Notes: a model not told the origin generated them from the sequence alone. DNA of 8,267 nt from Clostridiales bacterium (GCA_003503945.1 DOCD01000192.1:1-8267), one strand, 5' to 3'; positions 1 to 8,084 are shown, counted from the stretch's first letter. Program-made: numbers and translations.

Positions 1-696
1 GACTGTCGCCTCGCGCGCGCCCCTGACAGCGGAGCTTCCGCCGTAGAAAAAGCAACCCGCCGCGGAGGTAAACAACACGACGGCGCATAGCGCGTACGCG
101 CCCGCCGACTTTAAATCAAGCCCCTTTTCGGCTACGCACAAAAGCGCGTACGAAACGGCGAGCGCAACCGCCGCCCACCACGCGGGATACAGCCCGAGGA
201 ATACCGAAAATATTACGGCGACCGCAGAAAATGGAATAAGTATACGGCTTCTTCCTACTGCCGCCGTCGCTAAACCCAACCAGACTGATATTACGGACGA
301 AAACGCAAAGCCGCCCCATACGGAGTACTCCGCGGAAAAAGCGCCGAAGCCCCAATGCATATTTGCGTTAGCCGTCCGCGCCGCGTCGTTTAAAAAGCCC
401 GCCGCACCGCCGACAAACGCACCGAAGTCTACCGCGACGCAAATCGCGGTGTACGCCGCCGCCACCCCGAGGATTATGTATTTTACGTATTTTTTTCGTT
501 TAAAAACGCAATATGCCGCGGAGAACGCCATACCTATGAGTACGGGCACAAGGTACTCCGCTTTGACGGGAAGCGAGGAAAAAAGCGCAAGGTAAAAGGC
601 GGCGAAGAAAAAGGTTATCGCCGCGGCGCCAAAAAAACCGTCGCCCGCTGCGGGCGGGGCTTTCATTATAATTTCCTTTTCGTTTACCTTTGCCAT
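1..696 (-). CDS. Polytopic membrane protein, N-terminal part (candidate transglutaminase-like/TgpA-type)
   Basis: The frame is open from the ATG at 696-694 to the left edge, giving 232 codons without a stop; the C-terminus lies outside the window. After a short charged N-terminus I see about seven hydrophobic helices (roughly residues 20-41, 48-66, 71-95, 126-147, 151-169, 172-189 and 197-217), with basic loops such as FKRKK near residues 65-69. A helix-free, Trp/aromatic-containing loop near residues 96-125 may be extracytoplasmic. No catalytic motif is visible. The ATG at 696 lies 3 bases after the DUF58 stop but has a poor ribosome binding site. An in-frame ATG at 666-664 has AAGGAA seven to eight bases upstream and may be the true start. 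In many bacteria MoxR and DUF58 genes are followed by a membrane protein with a transglutaminase-like domain. That context is the only basis for the family guess; the reading frame itself is well supported. Confidence 0.75.
   Translation of the reverse strand, partial: MAKVNEKEIIMKAPPAAGDGFFGAAAITFFFAAFYLALFSSLPVKAEYLVPVLIGMAFSAAYCVFKRKKYVKYIILGVAAAYTAICVAVDFGAFVGGAAGFLNDAARTANANMHWGFGAFSAEYSVWGGFAFSSVISVWLGLATAAVGRSRILIPFSAVAVIFSVFLGLYPAWWAAVALAVSYALLCVAEKGLDLKSAGAYALCAVVLFTSAAGCFFYGGSSAVRGAREATV
673..678 (-). promoter_or_regulatory. Ribosome binding site favouring the inner start at 666
   Basis: On the minus strand AAGGAA lies seven to eight bases before the in-frame ATG at 666-664. The outer ATG at 696 is preceded only by GTTGTAAATT, which has no good Shine-Dalgarno match. 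The inner start would shorten the protein by ten residues and leave a 33-base gap after DUF58. The outer start may still work by translational coupling to the DUF58 stop codon. Confidence 0.5.
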
Positions 697-699
697 AAT

Positions 700-1854
700 T
701 TACAACACACGGCACGCGAGCGACTTTTCCAGAAGCGCGCACGGCACGTCGATTATTTTTATTCCGCCTTCGTCGAGCTCAGCGTCGCGCTCATTGACGG
801 CGATTGCCGTTACGTCCGCCGACGGTAGCTGCCTGAGCTCCGCCGCGTTGACCGAGGGAGCGACGAATATTATTTTCGTAAATACGGAGCACTCCTTAGT
901 GCGGGAAGCGTAAAACAGAGTTTCCGAATTGCCCTCCGCCACCTTTATGCTCATCAGCGAATACACCGCTTTTACAAAGCTGTCGTCGTCGACGACCTCC
1001 GCGCGGTTGTATTCGCCGTCGTTGAACCAGCCTATGCAGTGGGGCTCGCCCCCGTCCTTCAAGGAAGCGGATATCGAAGCGACGGCGTCGAGCACGCAGT
1101 TGAGCTGCTCGTCGCGGCTGTCGCCGCCCGTCTTTTTCCTGCTTAAATCGGCAAGAATAAGCGTGCGGTTTTCGTCGTTCGCGCCATACTCCTTTGATTT
1201 GAGAGTATCGAACTTGCCCGAAAGCTTCCAGTGCACCGAATGTAGCGAGTCGCCCGCAACGTAGTCGCGTACGTTGAAAATTTCCGAGCGGTCGCCCCCG
1301 CGGCGCGGCAGGGAGTTTTCGCCCGCAAGCGAAGCGCTTCCGTTTGCGCCCAGCGTAATTTTCAGCCCGTCGTACAGTACGGGGGATATTATGCTTTCGG
1401 CAAAACGCGAACAGCTTAGTTTAAGCGAACATATGCCGAACACGTCGACAATGGTCAGTTTTATTATTCGTACGGTTATTCTGCCCGAATCGCCGCCGAC
1501 GTAGCCGTAGACGTGCGGCGCAAACGAAAGATCTTTAAAAACGAACTCTTTACGCTCGGTTTTGCGGAACGTAGTGTTCTCGACGTCCACCGTCACTTTC
1601 ACCGCGCCGACGAGAAAGCGGGGAGAAAGCCCCGCCCGCATGGTTATGTCGAGCGCACCGCCGCGTATGCACGATTCGCGCACGGAAAAATCGAATTTTA
1701 TCCTTTTTTTCGCTATCGCAAGCATCAGAAGAGAAACTGCGGGCACGGCTAAAAGGCAAGCGCACGCAAATAGCGCGGCGCCGCTGTCCGTGGCTATAAA
1801 CGCGGCGGCAGCCGAAACGCAAGCCGCCGCATAAATCAATCTCTTCCAAAGCAT
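700..1854 (-). CDS. DUF58 family membrane-anchored protein with vWA-like domain
   Basis: A 384-residue protein. Two hydrophobic helices (about residues 5-22 and 25-48) form an N-terminal hairpin, followed by the basic KKRIK stop-transfer and a beta-rich region (about 53-170). The DUF58 signature is clear at residues 194-223: RDYVAGD, then HSVHWKLSGK and LKSKEY, matching the family pattern R-x-Y-x-x-G-D ... W-K ... L-x-x-K-E. A vWA-like strand follows (LILADLS, 232-238). Its metal site is degenerate: D236 and S238 fit DxSxS, but the last position is K240. Family members are found next to MoxR ATPases and are thought to be clients or adaptors in assembly of envelope or secreted complexes; the molecular role is not established. 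The ATG is preceded by AAAGG at six-base spacing, and this Shine-Dalgarno overlaps the ATPase stop codon, suggesting coupled translation. The stop (TAA at 702-700) nearly touches the next gene. Confidence 0.9.
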   Translation of the reverse strand: MLWKRLIYAAACVSAAAAFIATDSGAALFACACLLAVPAVSLLMLAIAKKRIKFDFSVRESCIRGGALDITMRAGLSPRFLVGAVKVTVDVENTTFRKTERKEFVFKDLSFAPHVYGYVGGDSGRITVRIIKLTIVDVFGICSLKLSCSRFAESIISPVLYDGLKITLGANGSASLAGENSLPRRGGDRSEIFNVRDYVAGDSLHSVHWKLSGKFDTLKSKEYGANDENRTLILADLSRKKTGGDSRDEQLNCVLDAVASISASLKDGGEPHCIGWFNDGEYNRAEVVDDDSFVKAVYSLMSIKVAEGNSETLFYASRTKECSVFTKIIFVAPSVNAAELRQLPSADVTAIAVNERDAELDEGGIKIIDVPCALLEKSLACRVL

Positions 1855-1863
1855 AATCTACCT

Positions 1864-2802
1864 TTATCTGCCTATTTTGGGCACGGGTGTGTTTTTTAAG
1901 ATATCATCGAGTATCGAGCGCGCCGTCAGTCCTTCGAGCTTGGCGCGCGGGCGAAGAATAAGCCTGTGCGCGCACACATCCGCAAACACGTATTTCACGT
2001 CGGCGGGGATAACGTAGTCGCGTTCGGAAAGTATCGCGGAGGCGCGCACCATGCGGGAAAGCGCGATAAGCCCGCGGGGACTTACGCCGAGCTCGATAAG
2101 CGGGTTATTGCGCGTACTTTCGCAAAGCGATACCATATAAACGAGTATATCCTCGGCGATTTTTACCGAGCCGAGATAGTTCTGTATTTCTGTTATGCTG
2201 TCGCGGTAGATTATCGCGGTGAGCGAATCAATCGGGTCGCTCGACTGGTGACTCTTTAAAATTTCGACCTGCTCCGCCGAGTCGGGATAGCCTATCGACA
2301 GCTTTACCATAAACCTGTCGAGCTGGGAGTCGGGCAGCGGCTGCGTGCCCGCCGAGCCGACGGGGTTCTGCGTGGCGATACACACGAACGGGTTGGGGAG
2401 CATATGCGTTACGCCGTCGACCGTGACGGAGTTTTCCTCCATGGCTTCGAGTAACGCGGACTGCGTCTTTGCCGAAGCGCGGTTGATTTCGTCGCCCATG
2501 AACAGATTACATACTATCGCGCCCGCCTTATAGTCGAACTCACCCGTCTGTTTGTTGTACACGGTGAAGCCCGTTATATCCGAAGGCATTGTGTCCGGCG
2601 TGAACTGAACGCGCTTGAAGTCCAGCCCCAGCGCCTTTGCGAACGCCAGCGCGAGCGTGGTTTTGCCTACGCCGGGGGTATCCTCCAAAAGCACGTTGCC
2701 CTTGGCGTATATCGCCATAAGCACCTTTTTAACCACTTCTTCCTTGCCTATGAGCACCTTGCCTATGCTGCGAATAATTTCTTCCGATTTTTCGATAATC
2801 AT
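1864..2802 (-). CDS. MoxR-family AAA+ ATPase
   Basis: A 312-residue cytoplasmic protein of normal length for MoxR ATPases (AAA_3 domain followed by a helical lid). Walker A is EDTPGVGKT (residues 40-48, with K47 and T48). Walker B is LFMGDEINRA (100-109, with D104 and E105). Sensor 1 is in CIATQNP (N146), a putative arginine finger is in LDRF (R163), and sensor 2 is in SPRGL (R243). All catalytic positions are intact, so it should hydrolyse ATP. MoxR proteins form ring oligomers that act as chaperone-like remodelling factors, usually with partners encoded alongside that carry vWA or DUF58 domains; here the partner would be the gene starting 9 bases downstream. The ATG has GAGGAAAG seven bases upstream in the 19-base gap after the lipoprotein gene. 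Family assignment is secure; the substrate is unknown. The symbol moxR is used loosely for this family, so I leave it blank. Confidence 0.95.
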   Translation of the reverse strand: MIIEKSEEIIRSIGKVLIGKEEVVKKVLMAIYAKGNVLLEDTPGVGKTTLALAFAKALGLDFKRVQFTPDTMPSDITGFTVYNKQTGEFDYKAGAIVCNLFMGDEINRASAKTQSALLEAMEENSVTVDGVTHMLPNPFVCIATQNPVGSAGTQPLPDSQLDRFMVKLSIGYPDSAEQVEILKSHQSSDPIDSLTAIIYRDSITEIQNYLGSVKIAEDILVYMVSLCESTRNNPLIELGVSPRGLIALSRMVRASAILSERDYVIPADVKYVFADVCAHRLILRPRAKLEGLTARSILDDILKNTPVPKIGR

Positions 2803-2821
2803 AAACTTTCCTCGCTTTATT

Positions 2822-5800
2822 TTACCACGGCTTAGGCTCTCCGCCGTCGACGAAGAACCAGCCGTACCCCTCGTGATTTATAGTCAGGTCGTCGGGCTTT
2901 ACCTCGCTGTAAAGATAGCGGCTGACGTCGTTGTAATATTCGCCCGTAGCTCCCTCGGGGCAGCCGTACGTAAGGTACGCGATATTGACGCCGCTGCCCG
3001 CGTACAGCGCGGCAACCTCCGCCGCCGTCATTTTGAAAAACACGCTTTCTATGCCGTACTGACCGTAAAAGGCGTTGTCGCCTATCGATTTTACGTTTTC
3101 GGTTATCATAACATTTTTTAAGGTATCCGAATAGCGCGTTTCGGTTTTATCCGAAGGATTTATGCTCGTCGCGAAAGAAAACGCCTTTTCGCCTATGCTT
3201 TCAAGCGATTTGCCGCCGTAAAAGCTTTCAGCCGCGCGGCACTCGTAAAAGCTGTACGCGCCCAGAGCTTTCACCGTATCGGGGAGCCTGATTGTTTTCA
3301 GGGTGGCGTGGTATGCGAAAGCCCATTCGGCTATTTCGGTTACACCCTCCGCCACGTCGAGCTCGGTCAGCCCGTTGCGCGCGGCGCAGAGTATGAGTCT
3401 TTTTCCGTCCTTCGAATAAAGTATATTGTTTTCCGCCTTGAAATAGGGGTTATCCGCGCTTACCTTTATCGTTTGAAGGGATTTGAGCGCCGAGAACGCG
3501 TCCGCGGCGATATCTTTGAGCCCGCTACCTATTTCAAGCGATTTGAGGTTGCCGCTGCCGTTGAACGCCTTGACGCCCACCTCCGTTACGCTGTCGGGGA
3601 TTTTTACGCTCGTAACCACGTTATTGTTCATAAACACGCCTGAGGCTATCGAGGTTATTCCGTCCTTTATGCTGACTTCCGAGGAAAGCCCCATATACAT
3701 TACCAGAGTGTTGCCGCTGTAAATAAGGTTGCCGTCGGTATTGTAAACCGTGTTGTTTTCGTCTATGGTAAAGGTTTTTATGCCCTTGCAGTTTAGAAGT
3801 ATGCCCGCGCCCAAAAAGCTTACCGAGGCGGGGATATGTAACGCTTCGAGCTTTACGGAATTATAGAACGCGCCTTTGCCTATATTTTCAAGCCCCTCGT
3901 TCAGCGTTATATTTACAAGATTTTTCTGGTTGTGCACGGAGTACGGCAGTACAACCTTAACTTCGGCGGGCAAACTAAGCGCCGACTTCGGATAACCGCA
4001 GGGCACCGCGTAGAGCACCGCGCCCGCGCCGAACTCCTTGCCGCCGACCGCGCTGCCGTAAAGCACGCCGTCGACCGACTTGAAGTACGGGTTGAGCGGC
4101 GACACCGTTATTTCTTCGAGGTTGTTGCAGGTGTATGTGGCGGGGGATACGCTGCCGAAGGTTTTACCGTCGCCCTCGAAAGCATACGCGCCGAACGTCC
4201 TCAGTCCGCTGCCGAGGCGGAGCTTTTTAAGCCCCGTACAGCCCTGAAAAGCATACCCGTCCACACGGGTAAGGCTGTCGGGCAGGGTTACTTCGGAAAG
4301 GGAAACGCAGCCCACGAACGCGCGCGTGCCTATCGACTGTATTTTGCCCCAGTCCACTTCGTCGAGCGACGAGCAGTAGCCGAAAGCCCTGTCGCCCACA
4401 CGCGTCACGCCGTTTAAATTTACGCTTTTCAATGTCGATATATAATAGAAGCACATGTCGGGGATTTCCGTAAACGCCGACGGAAGATTGACCGACGTGA
4501 GCGCAGTGTATTCGAAGCACCTTGCGGGAAGCTCGGATAGGGAAGCGCAGGCGGAAAAGTCGACTTCTTCGAGATCGCTGTGCGAGAAAGCCGCCCCGCC
4601 GATTTCGGTAAGCTGCGCGGGCAGCTTTACCGAAGTTATGCCGCAGTTGTAAAACGCCGAAGCGCCTATGCCCTTAACCGTGTCTGGCAGAGTTATCTCC
4701 GTAAGCGCGGAGCAGCCATGAAACGCGGAAGAGCCTATATGCGTAAGGTTCGAGGGCAGTTCGAGTTCGGAAAGCGAAGCGCAGCCGTAGAACAGCCTGT
4801 CGGGCAGGTAGTTGTCGTAAACCGACCGCTCCTGCGAGAAGCTTATACTGCCCAGCCCCTCCACCTTTTCGAGCGAGGCGCAGTTATAAAACACCGACGA
4901 GCCCAGATATTTAAGCGTAGCGGGGAAGCTTATGCTTTTGAGCGAAACGCATTCGGCAAACGCGGAATTGCCTATCCTTTCGAGTTCGCCTCCCAAATCC
5001 ACCGAAACGAGGTTCGCGCAGTTATAAAAAGCGTCGCCCGCTATGCTGACCGTGCCGTCCATGAGCTTGTATTCGGTGACCGTCTTGTCGAGAATCATGC
5101 TGAGCCCGTACTTTGCGCCCGAACCCGAGCCGGATATGCGCGTGTACAGCGCGACGCCGTTATCGAGGTTCATCGCGGTTGCGAAAAAAACGCCCGTCAT
5201 TATATTTTTTACGTTTTCGAGCCCGACGACGTCGCTTATGTTGGAATATGCGAAACAGAAATGTTGAAGCGTGGTCACGCTTTCGGGAATTGTCAGAGAA
5301 GAAATCTGCCAGAAGGCGCACGAATAACTTGCAAACTGCGTCAATGAATCGCTGAATTCGACGCGTTCGCAGCTTGCGGGCATCAGGTACAGCGTAGTCT
5401 TATCCTTGCTGTACAGCGCGCCGTTGTACGAGGAATACGCCGTATTGCCCGTATCGACGGTTATTTCGTTCAGCCCGACAGTGTTTATATGAGTCGTGAA
5501 CGGGGTTTCGAGCCGCGCCGTGGCGGGCAGATGAAGCTTTTCGAAATTTATCGCCGTAGGGTCGGGCGATCTGGAAAATATAGACTTTAAATCCACAAAG
5601 GTAACGCCTTCGGGTATTTTGAGGGTCTGTATCTTTGCCCCAGTATAACCCGAAAATATTCTTCTGCCGCCCGAATAGCTTATATTCATTTCCGAAAGCT
5701 GATTTTGGGTAATGAAATGGGCGTGCAGGTCGGTTACGTTTTTATTGCCCGCAGAGGGAGGCAAAAGCGGTTTCAAGCCCGTGACGGACTGCTCGTCGGC

Positions 5801-6364
5801 ATCGTACCAGCCGTCGAAGCGTATCGCCCTGCCGTAATCGCTTTCCACCGCCGTTTGGTCGACGGAGTAGTTGTTCGCCTGCGTGTCAATCCATACAGAA
5901 AGTTTATTCTCATTGTCGAGCGCGGCGGAAGCGGGCGCGCTCTTCCACAAATCCGTTTTTCCTTCGTCGAGGTAATAGTTGACCGTGTAGTCGTTTACGT
6001 CGTAAAAAATGAAGTTTTCGGCGTGCTTATAGTATATCTTTATCTGCTTGTTCGCGCCGACGCTTTGAAGGTCGAACCCGTCGTAACCGACTATGCCGTC
6101 GCGGAGGTGCTCCTCGGTGACGTACACCTCTGTGCCGTCCTCGTTTACGAATTTGCACTTGCACCGCTCGATGACCTGTACGGCGTCCGCCTCCATACCC
6201 AGCGCGAAATCGAGGCGGTTGTTCTCGATATACAGCACGGAGTTTTCATTTATGCCGGGTATTTCCTTTTCGGGCTTATATTCGGTGCACGCCGTCAACG
6301 CAAACGCGCCCGAAGCCGCGGCGCATACCGTTATAAGCGACGTGAGTATTATTTTTCTTTTCAT
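2822..6364 (-). CDS. Large BspA-type leucine-rich-repeat surface lipoprotein
   Basis: A predicted 1180-residue lipoprotein. Basic MKRK and a hydrophobic stretch lead to the lipobox LTAC, so C26 is the likely lipidated residue after signal peptidase II cleavage. Residues about 42-124 resemble a bacterial Ig-like (group 3) domain (DGTEVYV, then a GYDGF/GANKQIKIYY pattern). Residues about 125-217 resemble an InlB B-repeat/Flg_new module (YTVNYYL ... FDGWYDAD ... HAHF). From about 245 to 1110 come roughly two dozen LRR_5 repeats of the pattern LPxxLTxIGxxAFxxC, interrupted by at least four NPYFxSxxGxLYSKDG-like inserts (near 306-330, 758-788, 870-893, 972-994). The C-terminus (about 1143-1180) has the YNDVSRYLYSE and WFFVDG tail ending in W that is common in Bacillota BspA-like proteins. 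No LPXTG motif is seen. Such proteins act at the cell surface in binding host, matrix or other cells; the ligand here is unknown. The frame stays open upstream to 6544, but that extension overlaps the kinase gene and lacks a signal peptide. Confidence 0.93.
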   Translation of the reverse strand: MKRKIILTSLITVCAAASGAFALTACTEYKPEKEIPGINENSVLYIENNRLDFALGMEADAVQVIERCKCKFVNEDGTEVYVTEEHLRDGIVGYDGFDLQSVGANKQIKIYYKHAENFIFYDVNDYTVNYYLDEGKTDLWKSAPASAALDNENKLSVWIDTQANNYSVDQTAVESDYGRAIRFDGWYDADEQSVTGLKPLLPPSAGNKNVTDLHAHFITQNQLSEMNISYSGGRRIFSGYTGAKIQTLKIPEGVTFVDLKSIFSRSPDPTAINFEKLHLPATARLETPFTTHINTVGLNEITVDTGNTAYSSYNGALYSKDKTTLYLMPASCERVEFSDSLTQFASYSCAFWQISSLTIPESVTTLQHFCFAYSNISDVVGLENVKNIMTGVFFATAMNLDNGVALYTRISGSGSGAKYGLSMILDKTVTEYKLMDGTVSIAGDAFYNCANLVSVDLGGELERIGNSAFAECVSLKSISFPATLKYLGSSVFYNCASLEKVEGLGSISFSQERSVYDNYLPDRLFYGCASLSELELPSNLTHIGSSAFHGCSALTEITLPDTVKGIGASAFYNCGITSVKLPAQLTEIGGAAFSHSDLEEVDFSACASLSELPARCFEYTALTSVNLPSAFTEIPDMCFYYISTLKSVNLNGVTRVGDRAFGYCSSLDEVDWGKIQSIGTRAFVGCVSLSEVTLPDSLTRVDGYAFQGCTGLKKLRLGSGLRTFGAYAFEGDGKTFGSVSPATYTCNNLEEITVSPLNPYFKSVDGVLYGSAVGGKEFGAGAVLYAVPCGYPKSALSLPAEVKVVLPYSVHNQKNLVNITLNEGLENIGKGAFYNSVKLEALHIPASVSFLGAGILLNCKGIKTFTIDENNTVYNTDGNLIYSGNTLVMYMGLSSEVSIKDGITSIASGVFMNNNVVTSVKIPDSVTEVGVKAFNGSGNLKSLEIGSGLKDIAADAFSALKSLQTIKVSADNPYFKAENNILYSKDGKRLILCAARNGLTELDVAEGVTEIAEWAFAYHATLKTIRLPDTVKALGAYSFYECRAAESFYGGKSLESIGEKAFSFATSINPSDKTETRYSDTLKNVMITENVKSIGDNAFYGQYGIESVFFKMTAAEVAALYAGSGVNIAYLTYGCPEGATGEYYNDVSRYLYSEVKPDDLTINHEGYGWFFVDGGEPKPW

Positions 6365-6369
6365 AAAAA

Positions 6370-6376
6370 TCACCTT
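6370..6376 (-). promoter_or_regulatory. Ribosome binding site of the lipoprotein, overlapping the kinase stop codon
   Basis: Minus-strand AAGGTGA lies five bases before the ATG at 6364. Its last three bases are the TGA stop of the histidine kinase. This places the lipoprotein start at 6364 rather than at the upstream in-frame ATG at 6544, and implies translational coupling: a ribosome terminating on the kinase sits on the lipoprotein's initiation region. Confidence 0.85.
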
Positions 6377-8061
6377 TTCTTTGCGGCGATTATCTCGCCC
6401 GCGCGTTTTCTCAGTTCGTCGAAGTCGATGGGCTTCGACACGTGTCCGTCCATACCCGCCGCTTCGGAAAGCTTTACGTCCTCCACGAAAGCGTCGGCAG
6501 ATAGCGCGATTATCGGCACGCTTTCGGCGTCGCCTTTGCCGCACCCTCTTATCTCGCGCGCTGCGTCGCGGCCGTTGAGCCGCGGCATCTGAATGTCCAT
6601 AAGTATAAGGTCGAACGAGTGTTCGGGTTTTTCCGTAAATATATCCACAGCCTGCCGTCCGTCCGCGGCGTGGGTCATCACCGCGCCCTCGCTTTCGAGA
6701 ATGTCAATCGCTATTTCCGCGTTGACCTCGTTATCCTCGGCAAGGAGTATCCTGCAACCCTCGAAGGTGAAATCGGTTTCCGCAGCCTCCTCTTCCAAAG
6801 AAACGGGTTCGGACATATCCTGCTTCACGTCGGCGACGGGCAACGATAAAAATACCGAAAAATCGGTGCCCTTGCCGAGCGTGCTGTCTATTACTATATT
6901 GCCGCCCATAAGCCGCACTATATTGTCGCAAATGGCAAGCCCGAGCCCCGTTCCGCCGTAGTTATGCGCCGTCGAAGCCTCCTCCTGCTCGAACGGGCGC
7001 ATTACCTTGCGTATGTTTTCGGGCGCGATGCCCTTGCCCGTATCGCGGACGCGTATCATAAGCTGAACGCACCCGCCTATATTATCGAGCTGCTTGAAGG
7101 TGACGAAAATGCTTCCGCCCGCGGGCGTGAACTTGTTCGCGTTGGATACGAGGTTTGTAACCACCTGCGTGAGCCTGAGCTCGTCGCCGACGAGATAACG
7201 CGCGGTGAAATCAATCGTTTCCACCTTGAAATTTATACCCTTACCCGTTATCGTGCCGTTGAACATATTTTTGATTTTTTCGGCAAAACCGAATATGTCC
7301 ATCTGGGTGTTGAAAAGCTGCATTTTTCCGCTTTCGATTTTGGATATGTCGAGGATATCGTTTATCATACCCAGCAAAAATACCGACAAATCGCCCGCAC
7401 GGTCGAGATAGCCGAGCACCTTTTCCTTATCGTCGATATTCATTTTCGCAAGCGCCATCATGCCCATTACGCCGTTCATCGGCGTACGTATTTCATGGCT
7501 CATGCTCGACAAAAACGACGATTTCGCAGCCGCCTGCACAAGCGCGGCGTCAAGCTCCTTTTTCATTGCGCCGAGGGCGTTTTTATGTTCGGTTACGTCG
7601 TATATCGTAAACGCGGTGTAGCTTTTGCCGCCGTATTTTGCCGAAGCTGCCGATAAAGCGGCGTATTTCCCGTCGCCGTAATTAAATTCGAATTTAAAGG
7701 TATTTTCGCCGTTCCACCCCGAATATGCCTTGACGAATTCGCGAACGCAGCTTTTATCCGCGTTTTCTTTGAGCGACTGCACGTCGCGCATGGCGCGCTC
7801 CGCCGAAACGCCGAAAAAGCGGTTTACGTTGGGGCTGACATAGACGGGCTTCGCGCTCTCCTTGTCCAGAAGTATAAAAGCCGTTTCGCCCTCGCCGTAG
7901 ACCCCCTCGAAGGCTGCCTTGCCCTCGTAAGCCGCGCGGTTTGCCACGGCCTGTTTTTCAAGCTCGCGCTTTTTTGAAAGCGTATGTAAAAAACACAGCG
8001 CCGCAACCGCCGCCGCAAGAGCAGTAAGTATTAAGCTGTATGCCACAACGAAAGCTACCAT
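6370..8061 (-). CDS. Hybrid sensor histidine kinase (TM-PAS-HisKA-HATPase-REC)
   Basis: A 563-residue membrane kinase. One hydrophobic helix (about residues 3-26) is followed by a charged coiled-coil-like linker, a PAS domain (about 58-158, ending in YDVTEHK) and a second helical linker (161-180). The HisKA H-box is SHEIRTPMNG with phosphorylatable H189. The ATPase domain has the N-box NLVSNANKFTP (303-313, N307), G1 DTGKGIAP (340-347), F-box RPFEQEE and G2 GGTGLGL (369-375). A C-terminal receiver (about 435-560) has E442/D443, phosphoacceptor D489 in LILMDIQMP, switch S521 and K543 in SKP. All catalytic residues are intact. Only about two residues precede the helix, so there is no extracytoplasmic sensor; input should be cytoplasmic through PAS or come from a membrane partner. 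No Hpt or output domain follows the receiver, so a phosphorelay partner must act in trans. The ATG at 8061 has a purine-rich AGGAAAGAG upstream. The gene leads the operon and is preceded by a good promoter. Confidence 0.96.
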   Translation of the reverse strand: MVAFVVAYSLILTALAAAVAALCFLHTLSKKRELEKQAVANRAAYEGKAAFEGVYGEGETAFILLDKESAKPVYVSPNVNRFFGVSAERAMRDVQSLKENADKSCVREFVKAYSGWNGENTFKFEFNYGDGKYAALSAASAKYGGKSYTAFTIYDVTEHKNALGAMKKELDAALVQAAAKSSFLSSMSHEIRTPMNGVMGMMALAKMNIDDKEKVLGYLDRAGDLSVFLLGMINDILDISKIESGKMQLFNTQMDIFGFAEKIKNMFNGTITGKGINFKVETIDFTARYLVGDELRLTQVVTNLVSNANKFTPAGGSIFVTFKQLDNIGGCVQLMIRVRDTGKGIAPENIRKVMRPFEQEEASTAHNYGGTGLGLAICDNIVRLMGGNIVIDSTLGKGTDFSVFLSLPVADVKQDMSEPVSLEEEAAETDFTFEGCRILLAEDNEVNAEIAIDILESEGAVMTHAADGRQAVDIFTEKPEHSFDLILMDIQMPRLNGRDAAREIRGCGKGDAESVPIIALSADAFVEDVKLSEAAGMDGHVSKPIDFDELRKRAGEIIAAKKR

Positions 8062-8084
8062 TTATACTCTTTCCTTTTAACGGA

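Noticed and set aside
2803..2821. Possible terminator or promoter splitting the operon between lipoprotein and ATPase
   Set aside because: The 19 bases hold only the stop-to-ribosome-binding-site spacer and GAGGAAAG; there is no hairpin or T-run and no room for a promoter.
4580..5347. Plus-strand open frame of about 255 codons antisense to the LRR region
   Set aside because: Its composition is rich in Arg and Ala with repeated motifs mirroring the LRR repeats on the other strand; no independent evidence of a gene.
6365..6544. A 60-residue N-terminal extension of the lipoprotein, starting at the in-frame ATG at 6544
   Set aside because: It overlaps the receiver domain of the kinase in another frame, is Arg-rich without family features, and would bury the signal peptide and lipobox that follow the well-placed ribosome binding site at 6370-6376.
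5705..6592. Long plus-strand open frame antisense to the lipoprotein and the kinase end
   Set aside because: It has no recognisable domain or good start context and lies opposite strongly supported conserved coding sequence; it is a by-product of the GC-skewed codon usage.
6964..7656. Plus-strand open frame of about 230 codons antisense to the kinase
   Set aside because: It lies opposite the HisKA and ATPase motifs, which are intact on the minus strand; its product is His/Arg-rich and resembles no family.
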